A stretch of 54,962 nucleotides of DNA from Prorocentrum cordatum (GCA_963575745.1 CAUYUJ010005658.1:126001-180962), one strand, 5' to 3'. Numbered from the stretch's first letter, positions 31,695 to 41,765 are shown. Notes: generated from the letters alone by a model not told the origin. Numbers and translations are program-made.

Positions 31695-32722
31695 ATGCGC
31701 TGGAGCGACACCTCTAGCAACTGGTGGAAGAGCTGGGGAGAAGGGTCAGGCAATGGCGAAGGAGGCTCCAAAGTTCAGCTTTGGGAATGCTCGTACTGTC
31801 AATGCGCGAAAAACCTCGAGTTCTACTGGTTCTGCACGTTCTGCAAGACCCCAGCGGGCAGCAAGTCATTACCTGGTGGAGCAGACGCACTGGAGCTGCA
31901 GGTGCGAAGGAAGACTCGGGACATCGGCTATAGGACCACCGCCCTTGCCACTGGAACTGCAGTCGACACCGTGAGCCCAGAGAGGAAGAGCTCGGCAAGA
32001 TGGTGGAGCTGTCGAACCGTTTCTGGGAAGTTGCCGCAGCCAGCCTGCTCAAGATTTCGCTCGAGAGGAAGCGCGCTACAGCCAGTGCCCGAGGAGAACC
32101 CCTGGCAGCAGCGCACCTCCCAGGCGCACCAAGCAACACTCAACTTCGAAAAGGAGCCTGGCAAGGAGGTCGAGCATCTCGAGAAGAGGAAAGGATGAGA
32201 TGCGGAGTCGAGAAGCTCACGTGGGCTCTCGGAGAGGCGATTCGAAACCACGAAGAGATGGTGGCGCAACTACGTAGTTCGGTTTGTCCTCCAAAGCCTG
32301 CTGAGCGTTTTCCTCCTGCAGGTGGCCTGTGCCGCAAGAGCATTCAAAGATGCATGGGGCCACACTCGATGCACATGACGACGAATCCATCATCACGGAG
32401 GAAGATGGGACAACACTCGAATAACGCACACAAGCGCTGCAGGCCAACATCTCGGAAGCCACTCGAAAAGCCTTCGGAAGCATCGTGGCCAAGATCGACG
32501 AGATCAACGAAGACCGTACGAAACACCCTCTCAAGCTCGGGAAGACACGCACGATGGCAGGAGGCCCTGACGGCAAGCCAGCAGCTGCACCAGGAGGAGA
32601 TGCAGGCGGAGCTGGAGGACCTGCTGATAGAGGAGATGCTGGTGGAGCTGGAGGGGCGGCGGCAGCCGAGCCAAAGACGGCAGTAACACCGCTAGCGCTG
32701 GCATCGTCAGGGCAGCCGTCTT

Positions 32723-32755
<33 letters not shown>

Positions 32756-33210
32756 AAGGCGCAAAACCAGACGATGTACGTGTGCGAGCACGCATCGCCC
32801 TGGAGCGCATGGGAGGCTCCCCCCCGAACGAGGAGCAGGTCAGGCCTGAGGACGGGCCCGAGGAGATGCGAGAAGGCGCGGGGGGAGATGGGGGGGAACA
32901 TCATCAGTATCTGTTTCAGTTTCTTGAGCAAAAGGCCCCGCCTGAGGGCGAACTTCTTGCCGATTTGGACCGCCAGCAGGACGATCGCCCTGCAGCTAGG
33001 CCGGCAAAGTTGCAAGGTGCCCCCTCGATCTCAGCTTGTACCTAGTCTGTGTTGTTTTCCGCCCCCCCCCCCGGGCGGAACTCGGAACCCGTGGGTGAGT
33101 TCCTGAGATCCCCGCCGTGTCCTGGGCCTGACATTTTTGATTTGACCGTGGAGACGGTCAACGTCATCCCATCGGGTTCAGCTAAGCCTTGGCTATTAAG
33201 AACGACTGTG
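31695..33210 (+). pseudogene. LINE E5: ORF1 and first codons of ORF2, 3'-incomplete
   Basis: The plus-strand frame from ATG 31695 (MRWSDTSSNWW) has a W-x-C-x2-C ... N-x6-C-x2-C finger (WECSYCQCAKN, then CTFC), the same module as in E1 and E4 ORF1. A coiled-coil/Gln-Glu-rich part follows in a second frame (MVELSNRFWEVAAASLL...), and an Ala/Gly-rich tail in a third (32485-33045). After a stop, VETVNVIPSGSAKPWLLRT (about 33147-33205) resembles the first strand of the E3 endonuclease (FETFNGSSWGSIKKRLLE). Then similarity ends. No spliced leader was found upstream. A normal LINE truncates at the 5' end, so loss of the 3' part implies a later deletion or rearrangement. Confidence 0.65.
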
Positions 33211-33864
33211 CACATCGTACATCGTGTTTCCGTAAGTGTTTTAGCTAGCCGATCAAAAGCAAGTAGATGAGGCCTCGAACTAAGCTTCGATCAATCACAT
33301 GCGAATCACGGTTTGAATGTGCTGAGGGGTTCAGGCTCTAGGGCCTCGGACGGGGCGGCGATCATTGTGCAAGCACACCTCGTACACAATAATGTGTAAA
33401 ATGGGAGAGGATCCGGGGCTGCTTCCTTCCAGGACCATCGCTTACTAGGTTCAGCTACCACTGACTGGTTCGATGTGGTGCAAGCCGGTGCACCCCAGGG
33501 ATACCGACGGCTTCTCCACACAGGGCAGAATGATCATTGCAGCCGTTAGTGGCTTTGCCCAGATTTTACACGCAACCCACATCATAGGATAACTTCAATA
33601 TGGAGTTTTCGGAACTGCACGAGGGCGACCTGGCCGCCAGTTTGGGGAAAACCCGTGGCTGTCCCTCCGTCACGGGCACGTGCTCCACGGCGGCCTCGGA
33701 CACAAAATTCGGGAGATGGGCGTCCCGATACTGCCGTGCCCTCAGCCTCCATCTCGGGATGTTATCCTTGATTGTTCGCTGTTTGGGGCGTCGTTGGCCA
33801 CAGGAGGGGCCCCGATGGGCCATATTCAACGTCATCGGAGCATCATGTACAAGAAATAAGTCTA
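33211..33864. other. No gene recognised
   Basis: Lower GC than the flanks. Short frames only, none with a motif. Confidence 0.5.
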
Positions 33865-34054
33865 GCGGGGGTAGGGCGCGTTTCCTTAGCATCGGCGATG
33901 ACGGGCGTCGCGGGGGGGGCAGGGGGGGCATGACGCAACGCCCCCCCCCGCCGGGTGTTTCTGGCACCACGGCCGCGCCCGCGGGCACGACGACGATGAG
34001 CGACGAGCGACGAGAGAGGAGCGACGACGACGACGACGACGACGCGAGCAGCAT

Positions 34055-34155
34055 GTAGGTGGCGATCTGCCCCCCAGCGCCTGCCTGCACCTCAGTGCTC
34101 GCGCGTGCCACAGCGCTTCTGTTGACCACGGTGCCTGCGCACACCGCAACAGCCG
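34055..34155. repeat. 15-bp minisatellite, left portion (5' of E4 insertion)
   Basis: GTGCCTGCGCACACCGCAACAGCC-type units continue directly into 41351-41605 if E4 is removed. Confidence 0.6.
34140..34155. repeat. Target-site duplication of LINE E4, 3' side
   Basis: CACACCGCAACAGCCG matches GACGCCGCAACAGCCG (41350-41365) in 14/16 positions, including 12 consecutive. Since both lie in a 15-bp repeat array, part of the match could predate the insertion. Confidence 0.6.
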
Positions 34156-34589
34156 ATTCTCCTTGGGGGGGGCAAGGCTCCAGGAGGACGGCGGCGACCG
34201 AAGCCCCCTGCGCGCGCCGCGGGCGCGCGGAAGCCCGCCGCCGCCGACGACGCGCGGGCCGTCGCGGCTCGGGGCGGCCGCCGACGACGCGCGGGCCATC
34301 GCGGCGAAGCCCGCCGCCGCCGACGACGCGCGGGCCGCCGCGGCACGGGGGGCCGCCGACGACGCGTGGGCCGTCGCGGCGGGGCGCGCGAGTGGCGCCG
34401 AAGAGTCAGCGGCTAGCGGCTAGCCCAGCCGCGCGGCGGCGGCGGCGGCGCTCGGGCGGCCCCGCGCCTCGCCAGCGGCCGCGCCGTCGGCGAGGCGAGC
34501 CGAGGTGGTGGGGCGCTGCCCCCGCCGAACGCGGCCAGCCCGAAAACGTCGGACGCGCCCGGTCTCGCCCACGCGCGGGGCGCACTGCG

Positions 34590-35400
34590 CCGCTAAAGCT
34601 TTGATGCTGCCGAGGCGCTCCCTGGCGTAGGCGCGGCACCTCGCGCGCAGCGCGTGGCCGAAGGCGCGCTGCGCGATGCGGCCGAGGGCGTCGCGCGCCC
34701 GCGGCGGGCCGTCCTCGGCATCGGTCTCGCCCCCAGCAGGCCCCGCCGGCCCCGCCGACGGCTGTGCTGCGGCGGGCCGTGGGGATCGGGACCTCGCAGC
34801 TGCCTCCGAAGTCCGCCCGCGGGCGGCCGCGGCGCCGACCAGGCCGCTGGCCGCGGCGGCGCCCTGGGCCGCAGCTTCCCTCCGCCGAGCTCGACGCTGG
34901 GCCCTGGCCGCGGGCCGAGCCAACCTCGCCTGCGGTCGCGGGCCCCTGCCCCGCCGCGCTCGGCGCGGGGTCCTGGCCCCGACCAAACCCGGGCACTCCT
35001 GGTTGGCTGTCGGCGCCCTCGGCGGCTGCCGCGGCTACCGCCGCCGCCGCCGCGATGGCCGCGCCTGCTGCCGCGCTGGACGGCGCCGCCTTCCTGGCCA
35101 CTGAGGCGATCTTGGGGGCGCACGGGGCCCGATGCAGCACCCGCTTCGACTTCTTGGTCGGCGCCGTGCGCAGACGCGCCGTGCAATTCCAGGGGCCCGA
35201 GCCCAGCGTGCTGAACGTGTGCTCGGCGAGGAGGAGGCGGGTCTTGTCGGCCTCGTCGCGGGCCACGTAGCCGCGCATGCTGTCGAGCCTGTCGGCGGCC
35301 GCTGGAGCGCCAGCCGGGGCCGCCCAGTGCGCGACGCCGCCGACGACGAGCTGGGCGCGCAGCTGCCTCTGTCTCTCGGCCGAGGGGGCGCGCAAGGTGG
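34590..35400 (-). pseudogene. E4 ORF2 C-terminal cysteine-containing region
   Basis: After RNase H, the frame ending at 34406 reads HTFSTLGSGPWNCTARLRTA and HRAPCAP, comparable in spacing to the first knuckle of E3 (YRCRAC...ACQP). A later segment, HALRARCRAYARERLGSIKA then AAQCAP (about 34590-34665), matches the second knuckle of E3 (VFCLVCGRYAQYAFRGLPATCPG), with one Cys lost. Between them is a long Ala/Gly/Arg-rich insertion (about 34700-35080). The frame changes at least once. Confidence 0.45.
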
Positions 35401-35409
35401 GCGATCCCT

Positions 35410-35896
35410 CCTGCGACGCGGCCGGCCTCGTAGTTGCCGCGGCGCTGCTTCCGCGTGATGACGCCGCGGGTGACGTGGTCGGCGGTGGCGTGGCCCTTGA
35501 TCTCGACGATCGTGAGCCCCGCTGGGCCTACGCCACCGAAGTCGCGGAGCGCCTGCCGCGCCTGTCGCCAAAGATTTCCCCGCGCTGAGGACGCCAGCGT
35601 CGCGCGGGCCTCGCCCCGCTGGTTGATGCCGTCGACGAAGTAGCTGGCTTCGCAGTGCAGCTCGATGGGCAGGATGGCACGCCGCGGGGCGATGAGCACC
35701 GCCAGCAGCTCCGCGCCCTCGATGCTCTGCCAGGGGCCAACCAGTAGCGCGCCCAGCGCCTTGGGGCGGCTGCCAACGCCTGGATCGACTCCCTCGGGGC
35801 CTGGAGGTAGCTCGACGACCGCTGCCGCGGCCTGCGCACCACGGCCCTCGGCCAGCAGCGCATCGCACAGTGAGCCGCCGCAGCGACGTGGCTGGC
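35410..35896 (-). pseudogene. E4 ORF2 RNase H domain
   Basis: CGGSLCDALLAEGRGAQAAA corresponds to RNase H motif I (the usual DGS has become GGS). SIEGAELLAVLIAP carries the Glu, CEASYFVDGINQRG the second Asp, and VEIKGHATADH ... RRGNYEAG the last block. Motif I begins right at the junction with the nested LTR element. Deleting that element together with one CGAC restores one continuous frame from the upstream finger region into this domain. Confidence 0.7.
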
Positions 35897-35900
35897 CGAC
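35897..35900. repeat. 4-bp duplication CGAC flanking the LTR mini-element (left)
   Basis: CGAC here and at 36907-36910 bracket the 1006-bp insertion. A 4-bp match alone is weak, but removal of insertion plus one copy restores the host reading frame. Confidence 0.6.
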
Positions 35901-35901
35901 A

Positions 35902-36279
35902 AGTTGTTCCCTCCCTTCTTCGAAAGCCAAAACAGCAGGTTCCAAAAACTTTGCTTGACATCTTCTGGCAGCTTTGGTGTGTACGAAGGAGTCCCAGAGG
36001 AAACAGGGATGTCGTTCGTGACAGCGTCGGCCTTCCCCGCGCGGTTGGTTGTGGCAGGTCCTGAAGAGGATGGCCAACCACGCGCCGAAACGCTGAGGGC
36101 GAACTGGACCAGGGGTGCCCGAATCGTTGGGCATACTCAGTCCGAGACCAAACGGGCATCCCAAGACCAAGATAATGCCGATTAAATTGCACTTGTCTTG
36201 ACATGTAAGTGCTTTAAGAATCCTTCCATTCAGAAATGGCATGATGTTGCACTTGTTGTGATTTGACAAGCAAATAACG
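35902..36279 (+). repeat. Left long terminal repeat (378 bp)
   Basis: Starts AGTTGTTCCCTCCC, ends GACAAGCAAATAACG. On the minus strand both repeats keep an open frame of about 125 codons (LNGRILKA ... FGAWLAILFRTCHNQPRG); I regard this as possibly fortuitous. Confidence 0.85.
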
Positions 36280-36295
36280 GGTTATCAGCCGAAGC
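36280..36295 (+). other. Candidate primer-binding site
   Basis: GGTTATCAGCCGAAGC lies directly inside the left repeat. It resembles the TGGTATCAGAGC site used by many LTR elements, with one extra T. Confidence 0.45.
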
Positions 36296-36513
36296 CCCCC
36301 AGGAGCTCGTCTTCGGCGGCGCAGCCTTTTTCCCCATCAGTCAGAGAGATTCAGGCATGCCTGCTGGTGTTGCAGAGAGATTCCGGCATGCCTGCTGCGA
36401 AGTCGGCCCCGCCGCCCTGTGCTCCAGTCAGCGCTCTGGTCACGGGGGCGGGGGGTCAGACATTCACGGAAAAAGGGGGCACCTACGGCCAGTCCGCCAC
36501 GTGCCGACGGTGT

Positions 36514-36528
36514 CACGAAAGAGAGGGC
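36514..36528 (+). other. Candidate polypurine tract
   Basis: ACGAAAGAGAGGGC directly precedes the right repeat, where plus-strand priming would start. Confidence 0.5.
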
Positions 36529-36906
36529 AGTTGTTCCCTCCCTTCTTTGAAGGCCAAAACAGCAGGTTCCAATAACTGTGCTTGGCATATTCTGGCAACT
36601 TTGGCGTGTGCGAAGGAGTCCCAGAGGAAGAAGGGATGTCGTTCGTGACAGCGTCGGCCTGCCCCGCGCGGTTGGTTGTGGCAGGTCCTGAAGAGGATGG
36701 CCAACCACGCGCCGAAACGCCGCGGGCGAACTGGACCAGGGGCGCCCGAATAGTTGGGCATACTCAGTCCGAGACCAAAGGAGCATCCCAAGACCAAGAT
36801 ACTGCCGATTATATTGCAGTCGTCTTGGCATGTAGTTGCTTTAAGAATCCTTCCATTCAGAGTTGACATGATATTGCACTTGTTGTGATATGACAAGCAA
36901 ATAACG
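36529..36906 (+). repeat. Right long terminal repeat (378 bp)
   Basis: Partner of 35902-36279. About 33 substitutions and no indels by eye, indicating an old insertion. CGAC (36907-36910) follows at once. Confidence 0.85.
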
Positions 36907-36910
36907 CGAC

Positions 36911-39570
36911 GAAAGGCTCGCCTGGCCCACCGCGACACCAGCGAAGGTGGTCGAGGAAGCCGCCGCCGGGAGGCCTCCACTGGAGCTGCCGGGCTGGAAA
37001 TAGGACGCGCTCGACAAGGCACTTGACGACCGCGTTGTCCTTCTGCGGCAGCAGCAGGGCGATCTCGCTCGGGGGTCCTGGACGGCGCTGCAGCAGAGGT
37101 GCCTGTGCCAAGGGTCTCTGGCATGGTTGGGGCAGAGCTCGCAGGTGTCCGAGGGGGCGCGCCTCGGGCTGTTGCCGTACTTCCTGGCGTTGGCCCACTG
37201 GCCGTCGACGGTGCGGGACCTGAGGTAGCCGCGCTGCTCGCTGCTGAGACTGGGCCAGCTCCGTGCTTCGCGGGAGGTACCGCGGCCGCTGGCCGCCCAC
37301 CGCTCAAGCTGGCCGAAATTGATGCCGACGTCGAGCCGGGAGGCGCCGTGCTTGCTGAGCTTCTGGGCTCGCCAGTGCTGGCAGCCGCGGCCGAGCAGCT
37401 TCTTGGTGGGCCGCGGGCCGGCGTCGCTGACGCCGCGGTAGAGCCGGCGCGCGCGGCCCATGCATCGAGCGAGGCTGCCCCCCAGCCCATGCGGCGCATG
37501 GACAAGAGAGCGGCCTCCACGGGGCCGCAGCAGTGGGCCCAGCTGCCCGACGCTGCCAGGGCCGCCGCGAAGGCCTTGTCCAGGGCCTGTCTGGGGAGCC
37601 ACCGCTCCCAGACTGCCCTGCGCAGCGTGCGCACTGGGTCGCGCGTCGCCTTGAAAACGGGATCGTCGCCCATGCTGCTGGTGGCGAGGGCGGCGGTGCG
37701 ACTTTTGCCCGAGGGCCTGATCTCGACTGATCTGAACGCCATCGCGCGCGCGGCGTCGAGGTCGGAGTCGCCGGGCCCCGTGCAGCAGACGCCGTAGGCA
37801 AAGCTGGCCTCGACCCCCTGCTTGAAAATCCCTGCTGCGACATGGCGGCAGCGCCCTGGGCCCAAGAGCCGCCTGGGGCGCGGGGCTCGCCTCGCGGCCT
37901 GCTCGAGGCGGCGCCGACGGACGAGCCTGGGCGCCCGTCCAGCCAGGGCGTAATCCACTCCAAGGTCGCGGGCGGCACCCACTGGCCGCGCCTTGGCGGC
38001 CTGGGCCAGGCGGCTCTCGAGCGCCGCGGCCGCCGCGGGCGCGTCGGCCAGCAGGAGAGACTTCTTGGCGGCGACGTGGATGTCCACCGCGCGCAGGTCG
38101 CTGACGAAGCTGGTCACACTGGCGACGGGGTCGTCGGTCACGCGCCCGCTGCCTCCCACTCGCCTGAAGACTAGGTCGTCGACCACGACTGACGGGGCGA
38201 TGCTCGGCGAGGCCCGCAGGGCGCGGTCGAGCGGGCTGAGGAAGATGAGCTTCATGAAGGAGGTGGCCCACATGCCCCCTGCGAGGGCCGCCTGCTGAAC
38301 TTCGATGAGGTCCGGGACCGCGCCGTTGAGCTCCAGCGCCAGCGGCATCCGGTAAAGGGAAACTTGGGGCTTCGCCGCCCAGACTGGGAAGTCGCGCTGC
38401 ACGGCGGCGGCGATGGGGTGCTGGTGCCTCGGCAGCTCGAAGGCCTGCCACAAAGCGAGGATGGCCGCCGCTGAGCTCCAGTCGAGGTCGGGCCTCTCGC
38501 CGCGCTTGGCCTTGAGCCATTCGCTCCAGGCCAGCTGCTGCCAGACCGCTCGCGCGCAGGACTTGCCTGCGCAGGCCCGCCAGAACACCCCGGGGTGGGC
38601 CCTCTCCCAGGCGGCCGCGACGTCTCGCCGCAGTCGCCCGTGGACACGGACCAGGGCGGCGAGGAGGGCGATAAGCCTTACGCCACCCTCCCTCTTGCTG
38701 ATGAGCACGAGCTTGCTGGTGCATGGGGGGCCCGCAGAACTCCTGCTCGACCCCCATGAACACGTCGGCGACGGCCTCGGCGCCGCCGTCGTCGAGGGCG
38801 TCGAAATCGCGGGGGCAGAACGCGTCGAAGCTCGTGCCCGTGGCGGCGGCGACGCTGCGAAAGACCTCGCGCGTGAGGTCGACGGTTGGCCGCGGCGGCC
38901 GCTCGCCAAGGTCGGCGGGCAACTGCAGCGGCGCCACGTGGGCGCCGACGCTCCAGTAGCGCGCCCACCCCTTGACGAGCAGCTCGGCGCAGGTCTGCTG
39001 GTCGGCAGGGACTGGCAGCGGCGGCCCGCCCTCACCGTCGGGCGCGTCAGCGGCCAGCGGGCGAAGGTGCCGGGGCATGGGCTCGCGCGTGAGGGCATGC
39101 AACCCCTTGCCGCACAGCGCGTCCTGCTGGTCGATCCAGTTTCCAAAGCGCTGCCTCGCCAGCCCCACGGCGTGCTCGATGTGCTTCTGGGGGGTGGCGC
39201 CGACGATCTCCGCGAGGCACCCTGCCGACGGCGCGTCGAGGGCGTCGAAGACGCTGCCGATGAGAGCCAGCGCCTTGCACGTGTGAGTCCGCCGCAGGTC
39301 GGCCATGTCCCCGTCGGCGTTGGGCGGCAGCCTGGAACTGGGCCCGCGCGGGCTGCGCAGCCCGTCGAGGCGGGAGCGCGCGGTGCTCAGCGAGGCGGCC
39401 CTGCGCGCCTCGAACATCCACTGGGAGATCCACTGCGCGCTAGTGTCCAGCTTGGGGTGCCTGGGAAGGTTGGGCTTGCTGGCGAGCACCCGCTGCAACG
39501 CAGGCGCCCCCCCCCCCCCCTGCCGCGGCGCTTGCTGCCCTGCTCGCCATGGCCGCACCGATCGATCAAG
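36911..39570 (-). pseudogene. E4 ORF2 linker, reverse transcriptase and Cys/His finger
   Basis: The linker and early RT are in one frame (DGDMADLRRTHTCKALALIG, FDALDDGGAEAVADVFMGVE). At the G-run near 38725 the frame changes, and SKREGGVRLIALLAALVRVH, the palm motif SVVVDDLVFRRVG (DD at about 38175-38180) and the thumb (LGVDYALAGR) follow. Another change leads to SRTVDGQWANARKYGNSPRR and CELC...HxHLCC (37089-37146), the Cys/His finger equivalent to that of E1 and E3. The palm aspartates are intact but the frame breaks make the copy inactive. The frame then runs into the nested element at 36911. Confidence 0.8.
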
Positions 39571-40143
39571 ACCATCCCAGTCAGCCTGATGACGCTCTTC
39601 CAAACCTTGTCGACAGAGTCGCGCGCGGCCTCGGAAAGCTGCTGCGGAGCCATGTTGAAGTCGCCGCCGACGAAGGGAAGGCCAAGGCACCGCACGGCCG
39701 ACCTCAAAGCATCCAGAATGAGGAGGTTGGCGGCCGAGAGGCCCTCGGCGGCGTGGAGGTAGACGTCGACCCACACAAAGCCCCCCCTGATGACGCCGCC
39801 GCGGCGTGCGATGGACGCTCGGCCTGGTACGAGCACGCCGCTGCGCAGCCCATCGACTTCGAGGCGCCCGAGGCCGCGGCGCCTGGGGGCGAGGCCGATC
39901 AAGCCTCCATGGCCTGGGCGGCCACCGTCAGCGTCGGTGGCAGGGGCGGCTAGGGCCTGCCAGCCGCGGCGGCCCAGCCGGGCTGCCACCTCGGCAGCGC
40001 GGTCGGTAGAGAGGTGAATCCCCTGGGCGGCGACGAAGTCGCACTGCCTGAGGTCATCCTCGCCCAGCAGCCGGTCCAACGTGGCGTAGGCGTTCGTGTG
40101 CAATGAGAGGCCACGCCAGATGCTGCCGTTGGCAGGCTGCCCC
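39560..40143 (-). pseudogene. E4 ORF2 EEP endonuclease
   Basis: The frame +1 to ORF1 reads SIWRGLSLHTNAYATLDRLL, CDFVAAQGIHLSTDRAAE (QGIH in place of QEVH, so the catalytic Glu appears lost), FVWVDVYLHAAEG and GGDFNMAPQQLSE (GDFN at about 39654-39668). Downstream of VWKSVIRLTGMVLIDRCGHG the frame is lost near a C-run (39510), and the C-terminal SxxD...H part is missing or shifted. There is no ATG at the ORF1-ORF2 junction. Confidence 0.75.
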
Positions 40144-41193
40144 TTAGCTCGGGGCGGCGGCGGGTGCAGCAGCCGCGGGGGGCGTGGCAGCCGCTGCTGG
40201 GCCGTCGGTGGAGCCTGCGGGTCCAGGTCCGCCTCGAAACTTCTTGCCGACGTGCTCTCGCAGGAGGGCCATCGCGTCGCCGTGCCGCTTGCGCTCGTCA
40301 CCGTCAGCAGCGTGAGCAAGAAGGCCAGCAGGGTCTTCTGCAGAGGGGACTGCCCTGAAGCGGTTGGCGCCCATCCCGGGCCTGTGCCCAGCCTGCGGCG
40401 CTGCCGGTGGGCCTGCGCGCTGCTGTTGCTGGGTCGCGGCCGCTCCGCCAGCCGAGCCCGCGTCGCCCATGGGCACGTCGGCGGAGGGGGCGGCTGGCGG
40501 TGCGGCCGAGGCCTTGGCGAAGGCCGCGACCTGCTCAAGGAACTCCCTGACGAGGGCCGCTGGGTCCTTGCCCGACGTGCTGAGGGCGGTGACCTTCTCG
40601 AGCAGCTCCGCGGCAGGGGGCTGGGCCGCGCCTGAAAATGCCGAGGCTGCCGCAGCACGGGCCTCCTCGTGCGATTCGCAGAGGGCACGGGCGAGGGCCC
40701 GCTGGGCGTCCAGCTTGAGCAGGCGATCCGAGATGTCGGCCGCCATGCGCTGCTCCTTGGCCTTGTCGACCTTGAATTTGTTGCCGATGCGCTCGAATTC
40801 CGTGGTGGCCTCGCGGGCAGCACGGGGACCGATGGCGCGGGCCGCCCTCCTGGCTTCGATCTTGTCGATCTGCGCCTGCGAAAAGAGCGCCTTGGCAGCC
40901 TCCCACTTCTCGGCAAGCAGCTCGGCAAGCTGGAGCTGTTTGTCGTCGACGCACGGCGGACGCCACGCGCTGGTGGTGAAGCGCTGGCCGTCGGCGTTCC
41001 GAGCCCACGGCGCCAAGGGCTTCCGCCCGCCCTGGCCGCCGCCGCCCCCGCCCGAGCCGCCGCCGCTGCCGCTCCCGCCGCGGGGGCGACCCTGCGCCCA
41101 GTAGTGCCAGGGCCGCCCCTGCTCGCAGAACGCGCACTTTGCCTGCCCCTGCGGGTTGAAGGCGCCACAACCACCGCACTTCCAGAAAGACAT
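40144..41193 (-). CDS. E4 ORF1: RanBP2-type zinc-finger protein (349 aa)
   Basis: ATG at 41193, about 135 nt after the spliced leader. Residues 4-23 (W4, C6, C9, N13, C20, C23) fit the RanBP2 zinc-finger pattern W-x-C-x2-C-x3-N-x6-C-x2-C exactly. A Gly/Arg-rich spacer follows, then a Lys/Glu/Ala-rich helical region (about residues 75-160: EKWEAAKALFSQAQIDKIEA...), then an Ala/Pro/Gln-rich tail with QQQQ. It ends AGC TAA. The role is presumed to be binding of element RNA. The frame is intact even though ORF2 is not. Confidence 0.8.
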   Translation of the reverse strand: MSFWKCGGCGAFNPQGQAKCAFCEQGRPWHYWAQGRPRGGSGSGGGSGGGGGGQGGRKPLAPWARNADGQRFTTSAWRPPCVDDKQLQLAELLAEKWEAAKALFSQAQIDKIEARRAARAIGPRAAREATTEFERIGNKFKVDKAKEQRMAADISDRLLKLDAQRALARALCESHEEARAAAASAFSGAAQPPAAELLEKVTALSTSGKDPAALVREFLEQVAAFAKASAAPPAAPSADVPMGDAGSAGGAAATQQQQRAGPPAAPQAGHRPGMGANRFRAVPSAEDPAGLLAHAADGDERKRHGDAMALLREHVGKKFRGGPGPAGSTDGPAAAATPPAAAAPAAAPS

Positions 41194-41327
41194 CGCTGGC
41201 CAAATGCCCTGGAACAAAACTGGGTGGGGCGGAGCCACTCGGCAGCGCGAAGCTCGACCGAGGAATGAGATACAGGGCGTGGCCGCGGACCAGGGGTGTC
41301 CACGCCCCCTCTCGGGACACGTCGCAT

Positions 41328-41349
41328 CTTGAGCCAAAATGGCCACGGA
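41328..41349 (-). other. Dinoflagellate spliced-leader relic at 5' end of E4
   Basis: 22 nt on the minus strand, starting TCCGTGGCC and continuing ATTTTGGCTCAAG. It equals the dinoflagellate leader with one substitution (A to G at position 6). The target duplication begins at the next base. Confidence 0.95.
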
Positions 41350-41365
41350 GACGCCGCAACAGCCG
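41350..41365. repeat. Target-site duplication of LINE E4, 5' side
   Basis: Partner of 34140-34155 (14/16), directly outside the leader. Confidence 0.6.
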
Positions 41366-41605
41366 TCTGCAACGCAGCGCCTGTGTAAACCACAGAGCAA
41401 GCGTGCACCACGGAGCCGGTGTACACCACAGCGAATGTGTATACCGCAGCAGCCATGTGCAACACATCGCCTGTCTACACCACAATGCTTTCGTGCACCG
41501 CAACGCCCGTGCACACCACAACGCCTGTCTTCACCACAGCATCCGCGTGCAACGCAACGCTGGCGTACACCAGAGCACTGCGTGCACAACACAGGTGGAA
41601 GGAGC
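41351..41605. repeat. 15-bp minisatellite (GTGTACACCACAGCG-like)
   Basis: About 16 degenerate units such as GTGCACCACAACGCC and GTGTACACCACAGCG. Translations show five-residue periodicity (VHHNA, VVYTG), which explains the long open frames here. Confidence 0.85.
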
Positions 41606-41689
41606 ATGTCGGTGAGTATCTGTTGCGGATAACTGAACGCCACGCCGTGGAAGTGCTGAGAACAGACTGCAACGTATTTCCCTCCTCCC

Positions 41690-41765
41690 TCCTCCACCTC
41701 CGCCTCCTCCTCCTCCTCGTCGGCCTCCTCCTCCTCCTCGTCGTCGTTTTTTTCCTCCTCCCAAA
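41690..41765. repeat. CCT/CTC-GTC microsatellite
   Basis: (CTC)n with GTCGTCG interruptions, in the spacer of the inverted-repeat unit. Confidence 0.85.

Larger units (their letters stand above)
35901..36906 (+). mobile_element. TRIM-like LTR mini-retrotransposon inserted in E4
   Basis: Two 378-bp direct repeats (35902-36279 and 36529-36906) flank a 249-bp core. The repeats are of identical length without indels and about 90% identical by eye. Directly after the left repeat is GGTTATCAGCCGAAGC, similar to the initiator-Met tRNA primer-binding site. Directly before the right repeat is the purine run GAAAGAGAGGG, a candidate polypurine tract. Repeat ends are short imperfect inverted sequences (GTTGTT ... 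AATAAC) and not TG...CA. No gag or pol is encoded, so mobilisation would need an autonomous partner. Plus orientation is chosen from the primer-site/purine-tract order. Confidence 0.75.
34156..41349 (-). mobile_element. LINE E4, full length, spliced-leader-headed, interrupted by an LTR mini-element
   Basis: 7.19 kb in place, about 6.18 kb without the nested insertion (35901-36910). It has the same architecture as E1 and E3: leader (41328-41349), ~135-nt 5' UTR, ORF1 (41193-40144), and ORF2 in the +1 frame with EEP, RT, Cys/His finger, RNase H and cysteine-containing C-terminus. A clear A-tail is not visible at 34156; the tail has decayed or the boundary is a few bases off. One base of the leader differs, two target-duplication bases differ, and ORF2 has several frameshifts, so it is an older copy than E3. 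Confidence 0.88.

Noticed and set aside
30812-31717. Long plus-strand frame of about 300 codons
   Set aside because: Pro/Arg-rich, runs into a CTC microsatellite, no motif, and overlapping frames of similar length on the other strand; typical of GC-rich non-coding DNA.
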